Assembly: GCA_963693315.1 (NCBI GenBank)
Contig: OY856188.1
Coordinates: forward strand, 94,855,745 to 94,919,744
Direction of reading: 5' to 3'
DNA: 64,000 bases
From: Diogma glabrata
Lineage: Eukaryota > Arthropoda > Insecta > Diptera > Cylindrotomidae
Shown: positions 60,446 through 64,000 of the stretch, piece after piece
How the letters are laid out: every line of letters begins with the position of its first letter
Numbering within the stretch: position 1 is the stretch's first letter
The notes under the pieces: model-generated
Told to the model about the DNA's origin: nothing
The model's input: the letters and a program-made list of their open reading frames with translations, nothing else
Databases searched by the model: none
Program-made: the position numbers and the translations under genes

Positions 60446-63400
60446 CTAGATGAATGAGAATTAGGAAAATTAATTTTAACATTTTGAATGTTTTAGAGGG
60501 GTTTGGGTGTATCAACTGTTTTAATTTAAGGATTAATAAATAATCGTAATACATTGTTCAAATGTCCTCAAATTTATAATAATAATAAACATTGTAACTT
60601 TATTATTCCAAAAATAAAATAGGAATTACAAATCTAGTTTTTTGATTTTCGGTGTTTAATTGTATAGTTAATTGTAAAAGTTTTTATATTACATAATTTG
60701 TATCGTTAGAAATAGCCTTCGGGAATTTTATATGTTGTATGATGATTTAGTTTTAGTTTGTTACCGCCAGTCATATTTTTTTAGGAAAAAAATCCAACCA
60801 TTTGTTACAATATAACTTCGTGTGCATATAGTTTAATTGCTTCTCTTTGAAATCAGAAACATAATTAAAATTGTTATAACACTTTTACAGATAGAAGTTT
60901 CAGTTATGAACAAAAAAAATTCAAAACTAGATTATGAAACTAAAGCTATTACAATCTAGGTAATTTATATATAAATTTCAAGAAGAATTTTAAAATAACA
61001 TTGACTAAGAATTTAATCCTCATCTCATAATATGAACGAGCAGAGAATAACGTACATGTCCAGAATTTTAACAGAAAACCCTATTTTGTACAAATAGATG
61101 TTTAGATGTTGTAGTAGTAAAAAGGAAAAAAATGAACCCGGAATGTCTTTTTGTGATACACATCAGATCTTTAAACTTTCTTTAAAGCAATCTAAAAGTT
61201 TATTCATTAAAGTTGTTAATTAAATTTTGAAACTTTTTCAAGTTGCAACCAAAAAAAAAGAAAAATAAAGAAAATAGAAAAACATAAAAAAAGGAAAAAG
61301 AACATGAAGAAGAGATTCTTGTTTTTATTTATGAATATCCTCTTAACTATATAATTTTATAGAAATCATTAGTCTGAATTAGGTTAATGAGTTTTGGTAT
61401 AAAATTTATTAAGAGGCTGAGTTATTTTCAAGCTTTTGAAAATTATGGTTGCATTGCACAATATAAACAGAAAAAGTTTGATTTTTTGCAGTTTTAAAAG
61501 TATAAAAAAAAAAAAAAACATATTTACCATTGATTACATGTAAACTAACGGTGGCTGAATCACTATTGGATGGACTACACGTGTAATTGCCGGCATCTTT
61601 CTTTTTCACCGATTTTATTAGCAATGAGCCGACCTTTACAATTATACACAATTTTGATTATTTATTATTAACCTTTTATACACTATACTTACGGTACTAT
61701 GCGTATCACCGTCGATGCTTGGTAAATCACCGTCAATTTGTGATTTCCATCCATTTCGAGTTTCATCATTTACGTAAATTTGATTATTGCTATGATACCA
61801 TATAATATATGTTGGCGCTTCTAAAGCTCCTCTCACAACACACCTTAAAACTACAGTACTACCTGCTTTTACATATCGTTCAGCATCGCCAACTATTTCG
61901 GTTTTCGGAACTGGAATATATTTAAATTCAGGTTTAATTTAATGTTGTGTGAATTTCTTGTGATATTTGTTTAATGATTCAATTTTTGGCTTTGACTTAT
62001 GTTTGGTTTATAGTAGTTGCTGTTTATGGTGTTAGACATTTTTCTCCAAATTCTATTCTTTGATGTTTTTTTTGTTACTTCTTGTGGAAGGTTGATAATT
62101 TTTATTCGCAAACTGTTCAAGTTTTGGGTATTGGTTTTGTGGTTATTGGTTTTGTGGTTTTGGGGATTTCGTTTTTGGTATATTGTCTGTGACTTTTAGT
62201 TTCTGATTTTTATTTCCTGATTTAAGGTGATTGATTTGTTCTCTTTATCTGGTTTCTGTAGTAGCACGTTTGGTTTTTCATATCCAATCTTTGGTCTCTG
62301 GGTTCTAATTGTGATTGTGGTCTGTATTCTGTGGTCTGTGGTTTGTGGTTTGCGGTCTGTAATCTGTGGTCTATGGTCTATGGTCTGTGGTCTCTGGTCT
62401 GCGGTCTGGGGTCTGTGGTCTGTGGTCTGTAGTCTGTGGTCTGTGGTCTGTGGTCTGTGGTCTGTGGTCTGTGGTCTGTGGTCTGTGGTCTGTGGTCTGT
62501 GGTCTGTGGTCTGTGGTCTGTGGTCTGTGGTCTGTGGTCTGTGGTCTGTGGTCTGTGGTCTGTGGTCTGTGGTCTGTGGTCTGTGGTCTGGGATCTATGA
62601 TCTGTGGTCTGTAGTCTGTGGTCTGTGGTCTGTGGTGTGTGGCCTGTGGTCTGTAGTCTGTAGTCTGTAGTCTGTGGTCTGTGGTCTGTGGTCTGTGGTA
62701 TGTGGTCTGTGGTTTGTGACCTGTGGTCTGTGGTTTGTGATCTGTGGTCTGTGGTGTGTGGTGTGTGGTCTGTAGTCTGTGGTCTGTGGTCTGTGGTTTG
62801 TGGTCTGTGGTCTGTGGTCTGTGGTCTGTGGTCTGTGGTCTGTGGTCTGTGGTCTGTGGTCTGTGGTCTGTGGTCTGTGGTGTGTGGTCTGTGGTCTGTA
62901 GTCTGTAGTCTGTGGTCTGTGGTCTGTGGTATGTGGTCTGTGGTCTGTGGTCTGTGGTTTGTGGTCTGTCGTCTGTGGTCTGTGGTCTTGGTCTGTGGTC
63001 TGTGGTCTGTGGTCTGTGGTCCGTGGTCTGTGGTCTGTGGTCTGTGGTCTGTGGTCTGTGGTCTGTGGTCTGTGGTCTGTGGTCTGTGGTCTGTGGTCTG
63101 TGGTCTGTGGTCTGTGGTCTGTGGTCTGTGGTCTGTGGTCTGTGGTCTGTGGTCTGTGGTCTGTGGTCTGTGGTCTGTGGTCTGTGGTCTGTGGTCTGTG
63201 ATCTGTGGTTTGTGGTCTGTGGTCTGTAGTCTGTGGTCTGTGGTCTGTGGTCTGTGGTGTGTGGTCTGTGGTCTGTGGTCTGTGGTCTGTGGTCTGTGGT
63301 CTGTGGTCTGTGGTCTGTGGTCTGTGGTCTGTGGTCTGTGGTCTGTGGTCTGTGGTCTGTGGTCTGTGGTCTGTGGTCTGTGGTCTGTGGTCTGTGGTCT

Positions 63401-63924
63401 ATGGTCTGTGGTCTGTGGTCTGTGGTCTGTGGTCTGTGGTCTGTGGTCTTTGGTTTGTGGTCTGTGGTCTGTGGTCTGTGGTCTGTGCACTGTGGTCTGT
63501 GGTCTTTAGTCTGTGGTCTGTAGTCTGTGGTCTATAGTCTGTGGTCGCTGATGTCTGTTTTATTGGCTCTGGTCTCAGCTTTTATGGTTTTTGATATCTG
63601 GTCTATACTCTCTGGTATCCGGTCTCTGACCTTTGGTCCTGGCTTCTGATCTCTTATCTCTGGTTGTAGGTTGCTGATTTTACGTTTTTACCGTCTGGGT
63701 TTTCGTCTTTGGTATCGGGTTATGTGTTTGTTGGATTAGAATGATATTTGTTAAACTCACCTATTACTTTTAAATGAACAGTTGCACTAATTTTTGGTTC
63801 GGTTGATACTTGACACTCATAAGTTCCCTCATCCCTTGCTTGCACATATTTTATTTGCAGCGTCCATATTCCATCTGCTTCGACAAAAATCGCTTGAAAA
63901 CGTTCATCAGCAATAAATGTTGTC
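60345..63924 (-). CDS. dpr-like: Dpr-family neuronal immunoglobulin gene, 3' half (four exons)
   Basis: Join on the minus strand: 63924-63761, 61910-61693, 61633-61528, 60445-60345; 195 residues are visible and the phases agree at every junction. The product is an adhesion protein with two Ig domains that, in this family, sits on neuron surfaces and binds DIP partners to specify synaptic pairing. Visible parts are the second half of Ig1 (WTLQIKYVQARDEGTYECQV), all of Ig2 (Cys in VVLRCVVRG, Trp in IIWYH, Cys in DAGNYTCSPSNS with the NYT glycosylation site), and a C-terminal Ala/Ser stretch plus hydrophobic tail suited to GPI anchoring. Signal peptide and first Ig1 half lie beyond the right edge. 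ADERFQ and GWKSQ suggest the dpr11/15/16/17 group; the paralogue is unresolved. Confidence 0.92.
61528..61633 (-). CDS. dpr-like: Dpr exon: end of Ig2
   Basis: Separated from the previous exon by a 59-bp intron (61634-61692). It encodes VGSLLIKSVKKKDAGNYTC with the second Ig2 cysteine, then SPSNSDSATVSLHVIN. Donor ATG/GTAAAT (phase 1). Confidence 0.92.
61693..61910 (-). CDS. dpr-like: Dpr exon: first part of Ig2
   Basis: Acceptor TATATTCCAG at 61911; the first two bases complete the Val codon split from the previous exon. It encodes PKTEIVGDAERYVKAGS, the Ig2 cysteine (VLRC), IIWYHSN and a Ser/Asp-rich loop to DGDTHST. Donor ACC/GTAAGT (phase 0). Confidence 0.92.
62317..63546. repeat. 7-bp satellite (TGTGGTC)n in a Dpr intron
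   Basis: About 1230 bp, near 175 copies, fills most of the 1850-bp intron 61911-63760. The core is nearly perfect; variant units (TGTAGTC, TGTGGTT, TGTGATC) cluster towards both edges, and the flanks (62120-62316 and 63547-63720) are loosely GGTCT/TGGTTT-rich. The plus strand is almost free of A. Because 7 bp has no stop in several frames, long false frames arise (21-bp, seven-residue periods). The array is GC-rich and strongly strand-biased against an AT-rich background. Confidence 0.95.
63761..63924 (-). CDS. dpr-like: Dpr exon: second half of Ig1
   Basis: Begins after acceptor TTGAAG with one base finishing a split codon, then encodes TTFIADERFQAIF, the WTLQIKY strand, the D-x-G-x-Y-x-C signature and ISATVHLKVI. 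It ends at donor G/GTGAGT (phase 1). The first Ig1 cysteine and tryptophan must lie in an exon beyond 64000. Confidence 0.9.
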
Positions 63925-64000
63925 CTTCAATTATTTATATTTTTCATGTTACATGGAAACAAAAATAAAATTGGAAAAACAAAAAAAAAATTATTTCATC

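Noticed and set aside
62378..63490. 370-codon minus-strand frame of HRPQTTD repeats and several plus-strand frames of VVCGLWS repeats
   Set aside because: They are translations of the 7-bp intronic satellite. A 7-bp unit without stops opens several frames at once on both strands, and the region is spliced out of the Dpr gene.

Overview
The window is a very AT-rich piece of an insect-type nuclear genome, dominated by transposable elements and tandem repeats. The one host gene I can support lies at the right edge on the minus strand. It is the 3' half of a Dpr-family (defective proboscis extension response) neuronal immunoglobulin gene: four exons between 60345 and 63924 with consistent splice phases, an N-terminal part that continues beyond the window, and a GPI-type C-terminus. 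The Dpr family, a 59-bp intron and the transposon repertoire point to an insect, perhaps dipteran; the species cannot be fixed from sequence reading alone.

Left part (1-13 kb): mostly featureless AT-rich DNA with small foldback repeats and a possible tRNA-derived SINE. An N-terminal fragment of a Crypton-like tyrosine-recombinase transposase (4747-4986) runs into a tandem array, 4954-13013. The array has the layout E1-S1-E2-S2-E3. E is a ~1.5-1.65 kb element ending in TAGGTAGATTT inverted repeats, with an internal ~330-bp satellite and a (TA)n tract of 51, 82 or 17 repeats. S is a 1638-bp spacer carrying an 896-bp hAT-like element with 8-bp target duplications.

Middle (13-41 kb): decayed retroelements (gag zinc knuckle at 14.0 kb; CR1/L2-like RT pseudogene at 14.4-16.0 kb; Ty3/gypsy element with primer-binding site, gag, RT and RNase H at 29.7-32.8 kb; RNase H tail at 35.7 kb), a 9-bp minisatellite with an embedded foldback (23.2-24.8 kb), several snap-back repeats, and an internally deleted hAT transposon with intact ends and 8-bp duplications (37624-39138).

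Right-middle (41-58 kb): a 5'-truncated RTE-like retrotransposon with a 694-codon open RT frame (41903-43987); a ~57-bp repeat array that is the inverted copy of one at 26.8 kb; a three-level nested palindrome (45.5-50.0 kb) built around a 2980-bp TIR element; a decayed gypsy pol split by a 3450-bp TIR element at a TA site (51962-55411); a MITE; a 476-bp (TA)n tract; and an LTR-element remnant with an 18-nt primer-binding site matching tRNA-Trp (58423-58440).

Far right (60.3-63.9 kb): the Dpr exons, with one intron mostly filled by about 175 copies of the 7-bp unit TGTGGTC. Apart from Dpr, the window holds no set of genes working together. Its biology is that of mobile elements, and the most unusual pattern is a set of foldback repeats with unlike arms sharing an apical CGAGGC(A/G)C motif.
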